From Lachnoclostridium sp. UBA7122 (GTDB taxonomy: Bacteria; Bacillota; Clostridia; Lachnospirales; Lachnospiraceae), in NCBI GenBank assembly GCA_002493085.1, contig DKXQ01000222.1, positions 1-28,812 of the forward strand: a stretch of 28,812 bases of DNA, read 5' to 3'. The first letter of the stretch is position 1, and the number at the start of each line of letters is the position of its first letter. Positions 6,843 to 16,400 of this stretch are shown here, piece by piece. Under the pieces are notes generated by a model, which saw nothing but the letters and a program-made list of their open reading frames with translations, made no database searches and was not told the origin of the DNA. The position numbers and the translations under genes are program-made.

Positions 6843-7972
6843 TCTGTTTCCCCCTCAAAACCTTTTAATTTTTTAATTTTATACTCTTTAAAACAGCCCT
6901 GGTCTATTGCATCCCGTATTTCTTCCATAAGTGCATTATAAAAATAAAGGTTATGTGTTACCATAAGCCTTAATCCAAGCGTTTCTTTTGCTTTAAGAAG
7001 ATGTCTTATATATGCACGGCTGTATGTCTGGCATACAGGACAGCCACATGAGGCATCAAGAGGCCTGTCATCCAGTTCATATTTTTTATTCATAAGATTC
7101 ATTTTGCCATGGTTAGTATATGCATGTCCATGCCTTCCATTCCTTGCAGGGTAAACGCAGTCAAAAAAATCAACCCCGCGCTCTACAGCCTCAAGAATAT
7201 TGGCTGGCGTACCAACACCCATAAGATAAACAGGCTTATCCTCTGGCAGATATGGTACAGTTTTTTCAATTATATTATACATCTCCTCATGGCTCTCACC
7301 AACAGCAAGACCGCCAATGGCATAGCCATCAAGGTCCATATCTGTTATTTTTTTAGCATGCTCTATACGTATATCTTCAAATGTTCCTCCCTGGTTGATG
7401 CCAAACAAAAGCTGTGACTTATTTAATGTTGTATCAAGGCTGTTCAGCTTTTTTATTTCCTTTTTACATCTTACAAGCCATCTTGCTGTCCTGTCTGCTG
7501 ATGCCTGCATATACTCCCTTGTAGACGGATATGGCGGACATTCATCAAATGCCATTGCAATTGTAGATGCAATATTAGACTGTATCTGCATACTTTCTTC
7601 TGGCCCCATGAAAATCTTCCTGCCATCTATATGCGAACTAAAATATACGCCCTCTTCTTTAATCTGCCTGAGCCCTGCCAGTGAAAACACCTGGAATCCG
7701 CCTGAATCCGTGAGCACAGGTTTATTCCATGCCATGAACCTGCGTATGCCGCCCATATTTTTAACAATATCATCCCCAGGTCTTACATGCAGATGGTATG
7801 TGTTGCAGAGTACAACCTGTGTCCTGATTTTTTGTAAATCCTCTGTAGAAACTGCGCCTTTTACTGCACCAGCAGTACCAACATTCATAAATACAGGTGT
7901 CTGTATAGTGCCATGCACAGTTTCAAGCTGGCCCCTTTTAGCATCTCCATCCTTACATAATATCTTATACAT
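6839..7972 (-). CDS. tgt: tRNA-guanine transglycosylase
   Basis: Exchanges guanine at the wobble position of tRNAs for Asp, Asn, His and Tyr with preQ1 on the way to queuosine. The 377-residue product keeps the family hallmarks: DSGGFQVFSL with the Asp at 89, the GINQGGTF substrate loop near 191-198, GGLAVGE at 220-226, FDCVYPARN with the nucleophile Asp at 271, and the zinc site C309, C311, C314 and H340. The GGLAVGE form is typical of bacterial preQ1-type enzymes. The reading frame is open to 8002, but the ATG at 7972 (MYKILCKDG, matching the usual N-terminus) with GGAG just upstream is preferred; it lies 16 bases after the preceding stop. It sits between the HAAS-domain gene and yajC, presumably in one operon. 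Confidence 0.95.
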   Translation of the reverse strand: MYKILCKDGDAKRGQLETVHGTIQTPVFMNVGTAGAVKGAVSTEDLQKIRTQVVLCNTYHLHVRPGDDIVKNMGGIRRFMAWNKPVLTDSGGFQVFSLAGLRQIKEEGVYFSSHIDGRKIFMGPEESMQIQSNIASTIAMAFDECPPYPSTREYMQASADRTARWLVRCKKEIKKLNSLDTTLNKSQLLFGINQGGTFEDIRIEHAKKITDMDLDGYAIGGLAVGESHEEMYNIIEKTVPYLPEDKPVYLMGVGTPANILEAVERGVDFFDCVYPARNGRHGHAYTNHGKMNLMNKKYELDDRPLDASCGCPVCQTYSRAYIRHLLKAKETLGLRLMVTHNLYFYNALMEEIRDAIDQGCFKEYKIKKLKGFEGETE

Positions 7973-7988
7973 TATTCTCCATTTCCTG

Positions 7989-8474
7989 TTAATTTCTGCC
8001 AAAATAATTTGAAATAAACTTTAGTATAATGACTACAAGCAGCACTGGCAGGACAACCCGCACAATAACAAATGCTGCAAGGCCGCCAAGCACAAGGATA
8101 ATAGCAATCACAGCAACCACTATAAGTATGGCAAGAAGCTTGCTGTACCACTTAGCCTGTGGGCGTACTTGTCCGCTTTCATGCTGGCTTCCTGCATACT
8201 GTCCTGTACCTTCATCAAAAACCCCTTTACTGTATTCATTCCTCGCCTGCTCTGTATAAAAGTCTGCCATAGGTCCTTTGGATATTTTGAAACTGTCTAT
8301 TATGGTTCTTGCAATCAGATGTGGGTCTCCAAGGGTTTCCAGAGCCTTTTCTTCAGACTCCTCGCCATTTTCAATATAGTCTTTATAATACCGGATATTT
8401 TCTTCTACTTCAGCTGCTGGCAGATTGCCAGCAAGGCTTTCTGTAAGAGTATCTAAAAATTCCTTCTTTGTCAT
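7989..8474 (-). CDS. HAAS/DUF1700-domain membrane protein
   Basis: Function unknown, probably regulatory. The first 63 of 161 residues match the HAAS (DUF1700-type) helical domain: MTKKEFLDTL, then YYKDYIENG at about 29-37 and a LGDPHLIARTI helix near 48-58. A polar linker follows, then one or two hydrophobic helices (about 110-155) rich in Val and Ile. In other Firmicutes HAAS proteins are paired with PadR-type repressors; no PadR gene is next to it here. GGAGG lies 5 bases before the ATG. It is the first gene of a HAAS-tgt-yajC unit, right behind the aldolase terminator. A TATAAC at about 8487-8492 with ATGACT upstream could be a promoter whose -35 falls in the terminator stem, but this is weak. 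Confidence 0.8.
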   Translation of the reverse strand: MTKKEFLDTLTESLAGNLPAAEVEENIRYYKDYIENGEESEEKALETLGDPHLIARTIIDSFKISKGPMADFYTEQARNEYSKGVFDEGTGQYAGSQHESGQVRPQAKWYSKLLAILIVVAVIAIILVLGGLAAFVIVRVVLPVLLVVIILKFISNYFGRN

Positions 8475-8503
8475 TTAACCTCCAGTTGTTATACAGTATG
8501 TTA

Positions 8504-8530
8504 AAAGCGCAAGTCATACGGCCTGCGCTT
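8504..8530 (-). terminator. Terminator of the aldolase gene
   Basis: Minus strand AAGCGCA and TGCGCTT form a 7-bp stem separated by 12 bases, followed by TTAACATA. It lies 43 bases downstream of the aldolase stop and upstream of the HAAS gene. The long loop and short T-run make it moderate. Confidence 0.55.
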
Positions 8531-8572
8531 ATATAACTACTAATATTACAGCTTGTTTCAGTATGCTTGTGG

Positions 8573-9436
8573 TCAGGCTTTGCCAACTGAACCAAAAAGT
8601 TCCATTTTTTCCTTTACGGTAGCCTTTATAGCTTCTGCACCAGGAGCTAAAAGCTTACGTGGGTCAAAACCTTTGCCCTGTAAATCTTTGCCTTCTTCAA
8701 TATACTTACGTGTTGCTTCCTGGAATGAAAGCTGGCATTCTGTATTAACATTAATCTTTGCAACGCCAAGTGAAATTGCCTTCTTTATCATATCAGAAGG
8801 AATTCCTGTACCACCGTGGAGCACGAGAGGCATATCGCCTGTCTTAGCCTGTACCGCATCAAGAGTTTCAAAGCTAAGTCCCTGCCAGTTTTCAGGATAT
8901 TTGCCATGAATGTTTCCAATACCTGCTGCAAGCATTGTAACGCCAAGGTCTGCAATCATTTTGCACTCATCAGGGTCTGCACACTCACCAGTGCCAACTA
9001 CACCGTCTTCTTCACCGCCAATAGCGCCAACTTCTGCTTCAATTGAAAGCCCAAGAACATCACAGGCATGTACTAACTGGGTTGTTTTTGCAATATTTTC
9101 TTCAATAGGATAGTGTGAACCATCAAACATAATTGATGAAAATCCTGCATTGATACATGCTTTTGCCCCTTCAAATGAGCCATGGTCAAGGTGAAGCGCT
9201 ACAGGAACAGTAATATTTAACTCCTCTAACATTCCATTAACCATTCCTACAACTGTCTTATAGCCACACATATACTTGCCAGCACCCTCAGACACACCTA
9301 AGATAACAGGTGACTGTAATTCCTGTGCTGTCTGGAGAATGGACTTTGTCCACTCTAAATTGTTGATATTGAACTGGCCTACTGCATATTTGCCAGCCTT
9401 AGCTTTTGTGAGCATTTCTTTTGCTGATACTAACAT
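8573..9436 (-). CDS. fba: Class II fructose-bisphosphate aldolase
   Basis: Zinc-dependent glycolytic and gluconeogenic enzyme cleaving fructose 1,6-bisphosphate to DHAP and glyceraldehyde 3-phosphate. The 287 residues are the usual size of the short (type B) class II group. The active site is visible: LHLDHG with catalytic D84 and zinc ligand H85, EAEVGAIGG at 133-141, GNIHGKYP with H177, and LHGGTGIP with H207 plus the phosphate-binding glycines; INVNTE lies at 228-233. The start has AGGGGGTT a few bases upstream. It is flanked by its own candidate promoter (9499-9527) and terminator (8504-8530), so it is likely a monocistronic housekeeping gene. A related tagatose- or ketose-bisphosphate specificity cannot be ruled out from sequence, but no sugar-specific operon is near. 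Confidence 0.95.
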   Translation of the reverse strand: MLVSAKEMLTKAKAGKYAVGQFNINNLEWTKSILQTAQELQSPVILGVSEGAGKYMCGYKTVVGMVNGMLEELNITVPVALHLDHGSFEGAKACINAGFSSIMFDGSHYPIEENIAKTTQLVHACDVLGLSIEAEVGAIGGEEDGVVGTGECADPDECKMIADLGVTMLAAGIGNIHGKYPENWQGLSFETLDAVQAKTGDMPLVLHGGTGIPSDMIKKAISLGVAKINVNTECQLSFQEATRKYIEEGKDLQGKGFDPRKLLAPGAEAIKATVKEKMELFGSVGKA

Positions 9437-9498
9437 AAGTTAACCCCCTGTAAAAATATTATGTGAATCTGTAAAGCTGTAATAAAAACATCAAATCT

Positions 9499-9527
9499 AT
9501 TATATACCATTTTTAGTAAAAATGGAA
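9499..9527 (-). promoter_or_regulatory. Candidate fba promoter with inverted repeat in the spacer
   Basis: Minus strand TATAAT (9499-9504) is a perfect -10; the hexamer 17 bases upstream (TTCCAT, 9522-9527) is a poor -35. The spacer is almost entirely a perfect inverted repeat, CCATTTTT (9507-9514) and AAAAATGG (9518-9525) with a 3-base centre. The weak -35 plus palindrome suggests a regulated promoter; an AT-rich weak terminator for the VanZ gene is the alternative. Confidence 0.45.
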
Positions 9528-9553
9528 TAAAAATTTTCGGATTTTACAATTTT

Positions 9554-9949
9554 TTAGCTTGCTAAGGATATGTATAAATATGCAGTTGCAAACCCAAGCA
9601 CTACCCCAGATACATTTAATCCCACATCAGGCCATGAGAAATGCCTGCCCTTTATAAACGGCTTTGTACGCTCATCTGCCCATGCCCAGAAAACTGCTGC
9701 TGCAACACCATATACCATTTTTATTCTAAATTCCCGTAAAGTCATAATTAACAGTAAAATAAATACAAAAAATAAAAAAACATGGGCAGCTTTTCTTAGA
9801 TGTGAATTAAGTGTATTAATATTACTATCTAAGAACTTTAGTTTTTTGGCAAGCCCAAGGCTTGCCTTTCCTGTGTGTTCGCCATCCTGATGTGACAGAT
9901 ATGTCATAAATATAAACCATAAAACTGTTAAGATTAAATATATATTCAA
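9554..9949 (-). CDS. VanZ-like membrane protein
   Basis: Function unknown; the VanZ family includes the teicoplanin-resistance protein VanZ but most members have no proven role. The 131-residue protein has four hydrophobic helices (about 2-18, 52-70, 75-92 and 108-128). It carries the family signatures: SHQDG near 19-23, LRKAAHVFLFFVF near 51-63, and the ADERTKPFIKGRHFSWPDVGLN block at about 90-111. Translation appears to start at TTG (9947-9949): AAGGAG at 9959-9964 lies 9 bases upstream and no ATG or GTG fits better. It is 43 bases after the coiled-coil gene with no terminator between, so it may be the last gene of the long leftward operon. Confidence 0.8.
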   Translation of the reverse strand: MNIYLILTVLWFIFMTYLSHQDGEHTGKASLGLAKKLKFLDSNINTLNSHLRKAAHVFLFFVFILLLIMTLREFRIKMVYGVAAAVFWAWADERTKPFIKGRHFSWPDVGLNVSGVVLGFATAYLYISLAS

Positions 9950-9992
9950 GTCTTGTAACTCCTTCTATTGGTTATTTTCATTGTTCATGTAG

Positions 9993-11237
9993 TCAGGCAT
10001 GTTCTAGAGTGTTATACTCTTTAACTATATCAAGAAGTTCTTCCTGCTGGTCTGGATATTGCTTTATAAGCTCATCAATCTGTTTCACTGTCTCTGCTTT
10101 TACAGTTTCATTATATTCAATCCTCTCACGCATTTTCTGTCTGCCCTGGTTAAGTTCATGGCGGATTTCAACCATTTCCCTTTCATCTATTATAGCCATA
10201 GCCTGGCTTATCCAGATGTCACAGTCAGTAATATTGTTCTGCCGCAGTAAGTCTGAAAGGTTTTCACTGTTAAAATCCAGTTTCTTTGTATTTTCCCTGA
10301 AACGGCGTTCATATTCTTTCATTTTGCAATATTCATGCCATTTATCTTCAAAATCTTTAGCATCTTTAACTCCGTATTTTTCACGGTTATAACTCATCAT
10401 ATTTACATTGTTGACATATTTTATCTTAACCCGGTTAATAAGTCCTATGGCTTTATTAACTTTTCTGCCATTAAGAACCATATCTCGCCTGTTTTTATTT
10501 GATTCAGTAAAAATTACTGTCGCAGAAACTGCAGCAAGAAGTATTGTTCCAAGATATGGAAATGTCATATCAACTTCAAGGGCATAATAAACCGCAATAA
10601 ACAGTGCAAAAAGTGATATTACCAGCCAGGAAAGAACTTTGGCCATAGCCTTTAAAGAATTTTGTTTTTCAAAAATTTCATACTGTTCATCATACAGAAG
10701 CTGTTTTTCCTGGTTTAGGTTTTCAATATCACTTTCAATAGCTTTCTGGTATGTTTCTGCGCCATACATTTTTTTAATCTCATCTGCAAGGTTTTCCTCA
10801 TATGGTTCAAACTTTCTTATCTGTGCTTCAGTAATTGTAAGTTCCCTGTTTTTATAGCGGTTGCGTTCATTAACAAGATTAACTATATTTTTACATATAT
10901 CAGCTAATTCTTTACGCTCATCTCCGCTTATCCTGTCAATTTTTTGTATATCAGCAAGATGTGATGTAATAATTTCGTATTCTTTTTTAGCTTCGTCTAT
11001 CTGTCTGTCACTTTCCATTACAGATTCACAACATTCGCGTACAAACCTCTGCCGGTCTTTTTCGTTAGCAGAGATAAATATACCCTGCTCTTTTAAATCT
11101 GTTTCTTTAATAATGCCATCTGCTATATCGTCTGTCTGTAAATCTGCAGGTGTATCATCTGTTTTTATATTACTGTCATCTGCATTTTCTATATTATTTA
11201 TCTTTGCAGCCTTCTTTTTTCTGTTCCAAAAAGCCAT
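9993..11237 (-). CDS. Two-TM coiled-coil protein of unknown function
   Basis: No family recognised. The 414-residue protein starts with a basic patch (NRKKKAAK), then an acidic disordered stretch to about 45. Long coiled-coil helices occupy about 60-198, two adjacent membrane helices lie at about 201-219 and 226-244, and a second long helical coiled-coil region runs 250-414. Both helical arms should be on the same side of the membrane, presumably the cytoplasm, giving a hairpin-anchored scaffold. AAAGGAT lies about 7 bases before the ATG. It is the fourth gene of the cluster with the DUF5717-, DUF5716- and TPR-type proteins, 24 bases after the TPR gene. The context suggests it tethers that assembly to the membrane; this is inference. 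Confidence 0.7.
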   Translation of the reverse strand: MAFWNRKKKAAKINNIENADDSNIKTDDTPADLQTDDIADGIIKETDLKEQGIFISANEKDRQRFVRECCESVMESDRQIDEAKKEYEIITSHLADIQKIDRISGDERKELADICKNIVNLVNERNRYKNRELTITEAQIRKFEPYEENLADEIKKMYGAETYQKAIESDIENLNQEKQLLYDEQYEIFEKQNSLKAMAKVLSWLVISLFALFIAVYYALEVDMTFPYLGTILLAAVSATVIFTESNKNRRDMVLNGRKVNKAIGLINRVKIKYVNNVNMMSYNREKYGVKDAKDFEDKWHEYCKMKEYERRFRENTKKLDFNSENLSDLLRQNNITDCDIWISQAMAIIDEREMVEIRHELNQGRQKMRERIEYNETVKAETVKQIDELIKQYPDQQEELLDIVKEYNTLEHA

Positions 11238-11261
11238 ATATTATCCTTTCAATCCGCACAT

Positions 11262-12101
11262 TTATACACTAATCTGCTCCCGGTATTCATTCTTCCAGCA
11301 CTTAATATAATCTTCAACTTTATTATAATATTCTTCCAGATATCCAGATTTTAATGTTTCTCTTAAACGTGAAATTTTTCCAACTGCCTTTGACGAAGCA
11401 TTAAGTTTGTCAATTTCATCAAAGTCTTTTTTAATTATATCCCTTTCTTCTTCTGTAATATCAAACTGGCTGCACACAAGCCCATATTTTTCACTGTCTT
11501 CATTAAGAAGCAGACAGTATATATATTCCCTGGCTGACTCTTTATCTTTTCCTTTTTTATATGCCTGTGAAAAATAGTCTGCTGCTTTGTTAAAATCTCC
11601 CAGACCCGCATATGCAACGCCCATATTGTGGTAAATAAGCCCATATTCAGAACCATCTGCCGCAAGCATATTATCACTTTTTAAGATATTCCCATATTCT
11701 TCAAGGGCTTTTTCATATAAATTGCAACGCAGATAATTGTCAGCCTTTATTTTTTGTTTTTTACGCACTGGGAAATTCTGGATTTCATCCATAACCTTTA
11801 TAAGTCCATGTACCTCTCTCTCTTCATAATAGTCACAGCTGCAGCACAGTGTAACTACAATATCTTTAAGACTGTTATGGCCATTAACCAGGTTTTCCAT
11901 CTTGCGTGCAGTGTCCTCCATCCCCAGTTCTTCCCTTAACCAGATAGCAAAACTGTGATTAAAAAATTCTTCCTGCATTATATCAATATTATTATAGATA
12001 TAATAGCAGACTTCTTCAATAGAATATACATTAGTATTTGTTACCCTGAAGTAATATGGCTTTTTTGCAATTCTGCTACTGCACTGGATTAATTTTCCCA
12101 T
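11262..12101 (-). CDS. TPR-containing protein, operon partner of the Hsp70-like protein
   Basis: Function unknown. The 279-residue soluble protein has a helical N-terminal region (about 1-120) with a conserved-looking VTNTNVYSIEEVCYYIYNN start. At least two TPR helix pairs lie around 125-200, where NLYEKALEEYGNIL and YHNMGVAYAGLGDFNKAADYF show the TPR pattern (small residue at position 8, Ala at 20). A helical tail follows. The frame is open to an ATG at 12119, but GGGGGAG, part of that extension, is a ribosome binding site 9 bases before the ATG at 12101, which is therefore chosen. The gene follows the Hsp70-like gene by 23 bases. TPR proteins commonly dock other proteins, here perhaps the neighbouring ATPase-fold protein. 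Confidence 0.75.
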   Translation of the reverse strand: MGKLIQCSSRIAKKPYYFRVTNTNVYSIEEVCYYIYNNIDIMQEEFFNHSFAIWLREELGMEDTARKMENLVNGHNSLKDIVVTLCCSCDYYEEREVHGLIKVMDEIQNFPVRKKQKIKADNYLRCNLYEKALEEYGNILKSDNMLAADGSEYGLIYHNMGVAYAGLGDFNKAADYFSQAYKKGKDKESAREYIYCLLLNEDSEKYGLVCSQFDITEEERDIIKKDFDEIDKLNASSKAVGKISRLRETLKSGYLEEYYNKVEDYIKCWKNEYREQISV

Positions 12102-12124
12102 ATTTTTAATCTCCCCCATTATAA

Positions 12125-13387
12125 TTATATATCAATATAACGCTCCCATATTCTGTTCGTTGAAGGACAGAATTCTCCAAAACCGTTATCTTTAAGCGTA
12201 ACTATACATGTATTTTTACTGGCAAACCTGATTCTTACAGTAAAACGTGTCATCTTATTTGCCCTGCCTGTAAATCCGTTAAGTGACAATATATGTGACT
12301 TGGATTCATGCAGCAGGAAATTCCTTGCTATAATCTGTATTTCATCTTCATTATCTGGTATAACATCAATGCTTGCATCAGCTTCCCTCCAGCGCGACCC
12401 CGCTTTTACAAGCACTACTTCACCCAGTTCAGCATTGTGGTAAGTCCTTATAGTAATATCGCTTGTAATCATATCTTCATCAAGAAAGATAAATCCTTCT
12501 AGCTTTCCATGCCCTGCAAATTCTCTTGCAGCATAACAGGCACCTTTAGTAAAAAGGTTCTGTCCCCTGAAAACCCTTCTGCCATTGCAAAGCTCCCTGA
12601 GTGCATCTGCTGCCCACTTGCCTTCAAAGCCAACGCCTGTTACATATATTGTTGTAACCATCTGCTTGTGCAGGACAGTATTCGCAATATTTGAAAATGT
12701 GTAGCTTATCCGCAGGTCATCCCCGTCAAGCAAAAGCTCATAAGGCATTACATCCGACAAATCACGTCTTTCTACACCTACAATATATGGAATATTTTTC
12801 CTGTCTATTGAAATCTGGGAATATGAAAGACCATCTATATTATATTCAAACAGCCCTACATTATTAATCCACAATTCTTTTGGCTGGCTGACAGCATAAT
12901 ACATATAACTCTGCTTATGGCTCTGGATAACAAGCCTGTCCATGCCAATGCCTAATTCTTCACACACATCAGTAATCATTCCTGTAAGCTTTTCATCATT
13001 ATCGCATATACTGATAACAAGTTTTTTTATAGTATCATTGGGATAGTACTCTTTTAACAGGCTTAATTCTTTTAAAAGAAAACGGTTAAGCACTTCTTTG
13101 CTGTGAAAAGTATATCCCTTAACTTCAAACTTATCTGTCTTTTTTATTAACACAGGCAAGTTGTCAAGATGTATAAATTCATCACCTGCTTCAAGTGCAT
13201 CTGTGCCCCAGAGCCATTCATTAGTTTTTTTATTTATTGCAAATGCAGCAGGTATTTCGTACTCCCTTTCCTTTCCACGCATCCTTCCAATTGGAACTGG
13301 TTCATAAATTTTACTGTCATAGCATGAAATCTGTGAAACTGTTTTGCCTAAATCAATTCCAACTAAAAGCTGCCTTTCTTCACTCAT
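12125..13387 (-). CDS. Hsp70/actin-fold (DUF5716-like) protein with altered phosphate loop
   Basis: Function unknown. The 420-residue product looks like a divergent ASKHA (Hsp70/actin/hexokinase) protein. Phosphate-1 is clear: LLVGIDLGKTVSQIS at 7-21. An adenosine-type motif, IYVTGVGFEGKWA at 247-259 with GQNLFTKGACYAA at 275-287, resembles the Hsp70 segment ending in G-A-A. The region corresponding to phosphate-2 (ELWINNVGLFEYN, 171-183) lacks the D-L-G-G-G-T glycines. Residues 290-420 are beta-rich. It matches my recollection of the DUF5716 family of Lachnospiraceae, moderately certain. The ATG at 13387 (GGGGTG 8 bases upstream) is preferred over an ATG two codons earlier. It lies 16 bases after the DUF5717-like gene. 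ATP binding is plausible; hydrolysis is doubtful. Confidence 0.75.
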   Translation of the reverse strand: MSEERQLLVGIDLGKTVSQISCYDSKIYEPVPIGRMRGKEREYEIPAAFAINKKTNEWLWGTDALEAGDEFIHLDNLPVLIKKTDKFEVKGYTFHSKEVLNRFLLKELSLLKEYYPNDTIKKLVISICDNDEKLTGMITDVCEELGIGMDRLVIQSHKQSYMYYAVSQPKELWINNVGLFEYNIDGLSYSQISIDRKNIPYIVGVERRDLSDVMPYELLLDGDDLRISYTFSNIANTVLHKQMVTTIYVTGVGFEGKWAADALRELCNGRRVFRGQNLFTKGACYAAREFAGHGKLEGFIFLDEDMITSDITIRTYHNAELGEVVLVKAGSRWREADASIDVIPDNEDEIQIIARNFLLHESKSHILSLNGFTGRANKMTRFTVRIRFASKNTCIVTLKDNGFGEFCPSTNRIWERYIDI

Positions 13388-13403
13388 GTACATTTCACCC
13401 CGC

Positions 13404-16400
13404 TTAATGTATAGGCTTAAAAAGCTGTTTTATATTTTCACGCTCTTTAGCATATTCTTCCATCATATTAATAAGTGTTGCATCGTCATTCATCTGCTTT
13501 GCTATCATTATGGTATTAAGTGCATGATAGCGGCTGCCCTCCCATGCATTATCCATAGACCCGTTAAAATGGACGCTGGCACTGCGTGTAATCTTCTCCC
13601 CTTCCTCGCTTGTTTCCGATATATAATACTGGAGAAGTTCATCCTGGAACAGGACAAATTCTTTAACCCGTATTCCCTGGAATACATTCCTCATTGTTTC
13701 AGTAGTAAATTTTTCATCTGGCCTTGGATTTGCCTGTCCCTGTGAAATAAGATAGTGGATTTTTACTTCACATTCTGGCCTGGCAATATATTCTACATAA
13801 TGCTGGTTCATTATATGTATAGGCAGTGTAAACTTCCCCCAAAAATCCTTATAAAATGAAAATACAATATTTTTTTTATATAGGAGATTGACATGATAGT
13901 CTGCAGTTTCTTTTTCTTCGTCTGTAAGATTGTCCTTCTGGCTTAAATATTTTAATGTTGCAATAAGACAGTGCATATTTTCCTGCGTCTTCACTTCATC
14001 GTAAAAATATTGGAACATTTCATTAGGCAGCAGCCAGTCTTTAATAAGGTATTTATAAGCAGCCAGTTTCAGAAACGCTTTTATAAGCCGTTTGTTATCG
14101 CCATATTTACAATAGCTGTAAAATATATTATATGATTCTGGTGGTATTTCTTCTGTAAAAACCATCTGTGAAATTATGCGTTCTTCAAAATCCTTACACT
14201 CTATTTCAAAACCACGTGCTGCTTTCCAGACTTTAATTTCTTCCTGGACTGTTCCCCAAAAAAATCTGCAAAGATATTTTAATACATTTTCATCAAAATT
14301 GCCTGAATTAAAAATATGCCATGCAAGTCTTAAAAGCTGCACATTTTCATTATCTGTATTTTTTTCAAATGCGGCAGAAGATATCTGTAAAAGCCTTTTA
14401 TCTGATATCTTCTCATAACCAAACTTAAGTATGCCCTCCATTGCCTTATCATAACAATGGCGTACTGCACAGTACTCTATTATCTGTATCCTGTCAGAAC
14501 TCCTTACATCATCCCAGTCCATCGAAACAAGCGCCTCATCAAGAAGTTCTCCTTCAAAATTGTCAAAGTAGTACTTTAATAAAGATGTAAAAATCTTTCT
14601 GTACTGGTTACGGCTTAATTCTTTTATATTTATAGCTTCCCTCTGCAGTTCAAGGGCAGGCTCTCTTGTCTGGCGCAGATGTTCTGCCCTGTCGTAAAGA
14701 TATAAAACCAGCTTCATATCTGTTTTATTATATTCAAAACATTTTGCAGCCAGATGGTCAAGGTTAAGAAGCTTATTTGTCGTGTAATCTATAGACATTG
14801 TATATCTGTTGTCAAGCCCGTCTGCCAGAAAAACATGTGACTGTTCTGTAAATATATGTATTATTGCCCTGCCATGTACAAGAGGTACAAATTCCTCATC
14901 CTTTAATTCCCTGTGCTTTACATAGACACCAGCAATGTCAGGATTATTGCATATAACTTCATAGCTGAACATAACCTTTGGCAGTTCATATGCAACACTG
15001 CCTGTAACAGTAGCCTCATTAATACATTCTTCATATATTACAGCAAGGTTTTCACTTATGCGCCCCTGCTCAAGCTGTTCAAAACAAAACTCCTCTATAT
15101 TATCCATATATGCATTATATGCATCAGGTATCTGCTTTTTATTTCTTATTATATAAGCATAAAGCATAGCCTTTTTGCCTGCTGTAAGATGGTTGTCATA
15201 CAGAAAATACAAAAGTACAGACTGCTTAAGGTGAATCTCCTGTGTCTCATCTAACGAATACATATAATGTTCATACAAATCTGTAAGTTTAAGCTTTCTG
15301 TCTATGCCAAGTGCATACCATTTAAAAGCTTCAGCAGATGTAACCTGTCCTTTCATATATGTGCTGCATATTGCTGATAAAATACTGTCATCATTGTATT
15401 TCCCATATAAAACATGTAAGTCAGATAATACCAGTGCTGAATAATTTTTCATTCTGCCTGCAAGATATGCATAACGCATTACAAGTTCTTTTTCAAGATA
15501 ATCATTCCTGCATCCCCAGTGAAGACAGGCAACTATTTCTTTGCTAAGGTCATGCAGCCGCTCAGGTGTATCATTAAGTATATTGCACACCTCAAGATAT
15601 ATTACAGGACTGTGGCAGCCGGTCTTTAAATGTTCCATTATTCTGTTAAATCTGACCCTGTCTGTTTCTGATACGTTATCAAGGTAAAACAAAAACCATA
15701 AAATCTGCCAGCTATGGTCCTTATCCTCATAACATTCTTTTATCTCTCTGATACATTCATCTCTTTCATGTGAATTGCTTGCCCATAATCCTTTTAAATA
15801 AAGAAATGCACAGTATAGTTTTGTGTCCTTCTTGTATATCCTTTCTGATATATGTCCAAGGCGTAAAAGCCCGGTCTTTATCACATTCTCCCTGTTGCCA
15901 ATTATGGCAAGGTGGACCTTTAGAAGTTCTATTTCTATAGCCATATCCCTGTCAGGCATGTTTAATATTATCTTCTCAACAGCAGCAATATACTCATCTC
16001 TTTCCATCCTGTTCATCGAGAAATCAAGATACAGTTTAGTAAGTTCATAAAACCTGTTTTGTACATTAAGGCTTTGCATTACAACATCATGCCTTACTCC
16101 TGGCTTTACAGCGGAAATCTCTATATCTATGGTCTGGCGCACTGAAGTTATCTTTATCCTTGCATAATTATTGCCTGCCACCATCTTTGCAGGGTCAATG
16201 AAAAATGCCAGATTGTATTTATTGCCTGTAAAATTATCTGCCCATATTATCTTGTGTTCTGGTCTTACAAATTCTGCATCTGAATTTATGTGAAATTCAC
16301 CAAATCCCCAGTTATCTTTTGTTATTATAACTTTGTCCATAAACCTCACATGACAATTACTATATTCAAATTTAGTCTGGTTTACCATAAGCTGTATAGG

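Noticed and set aside
7395..8012. 205-codon plus-strand ORF opposite tgt
   Set aside because: The opposite strand encodes tgt with all active-site motifs intact; this frame has no recognisable features.
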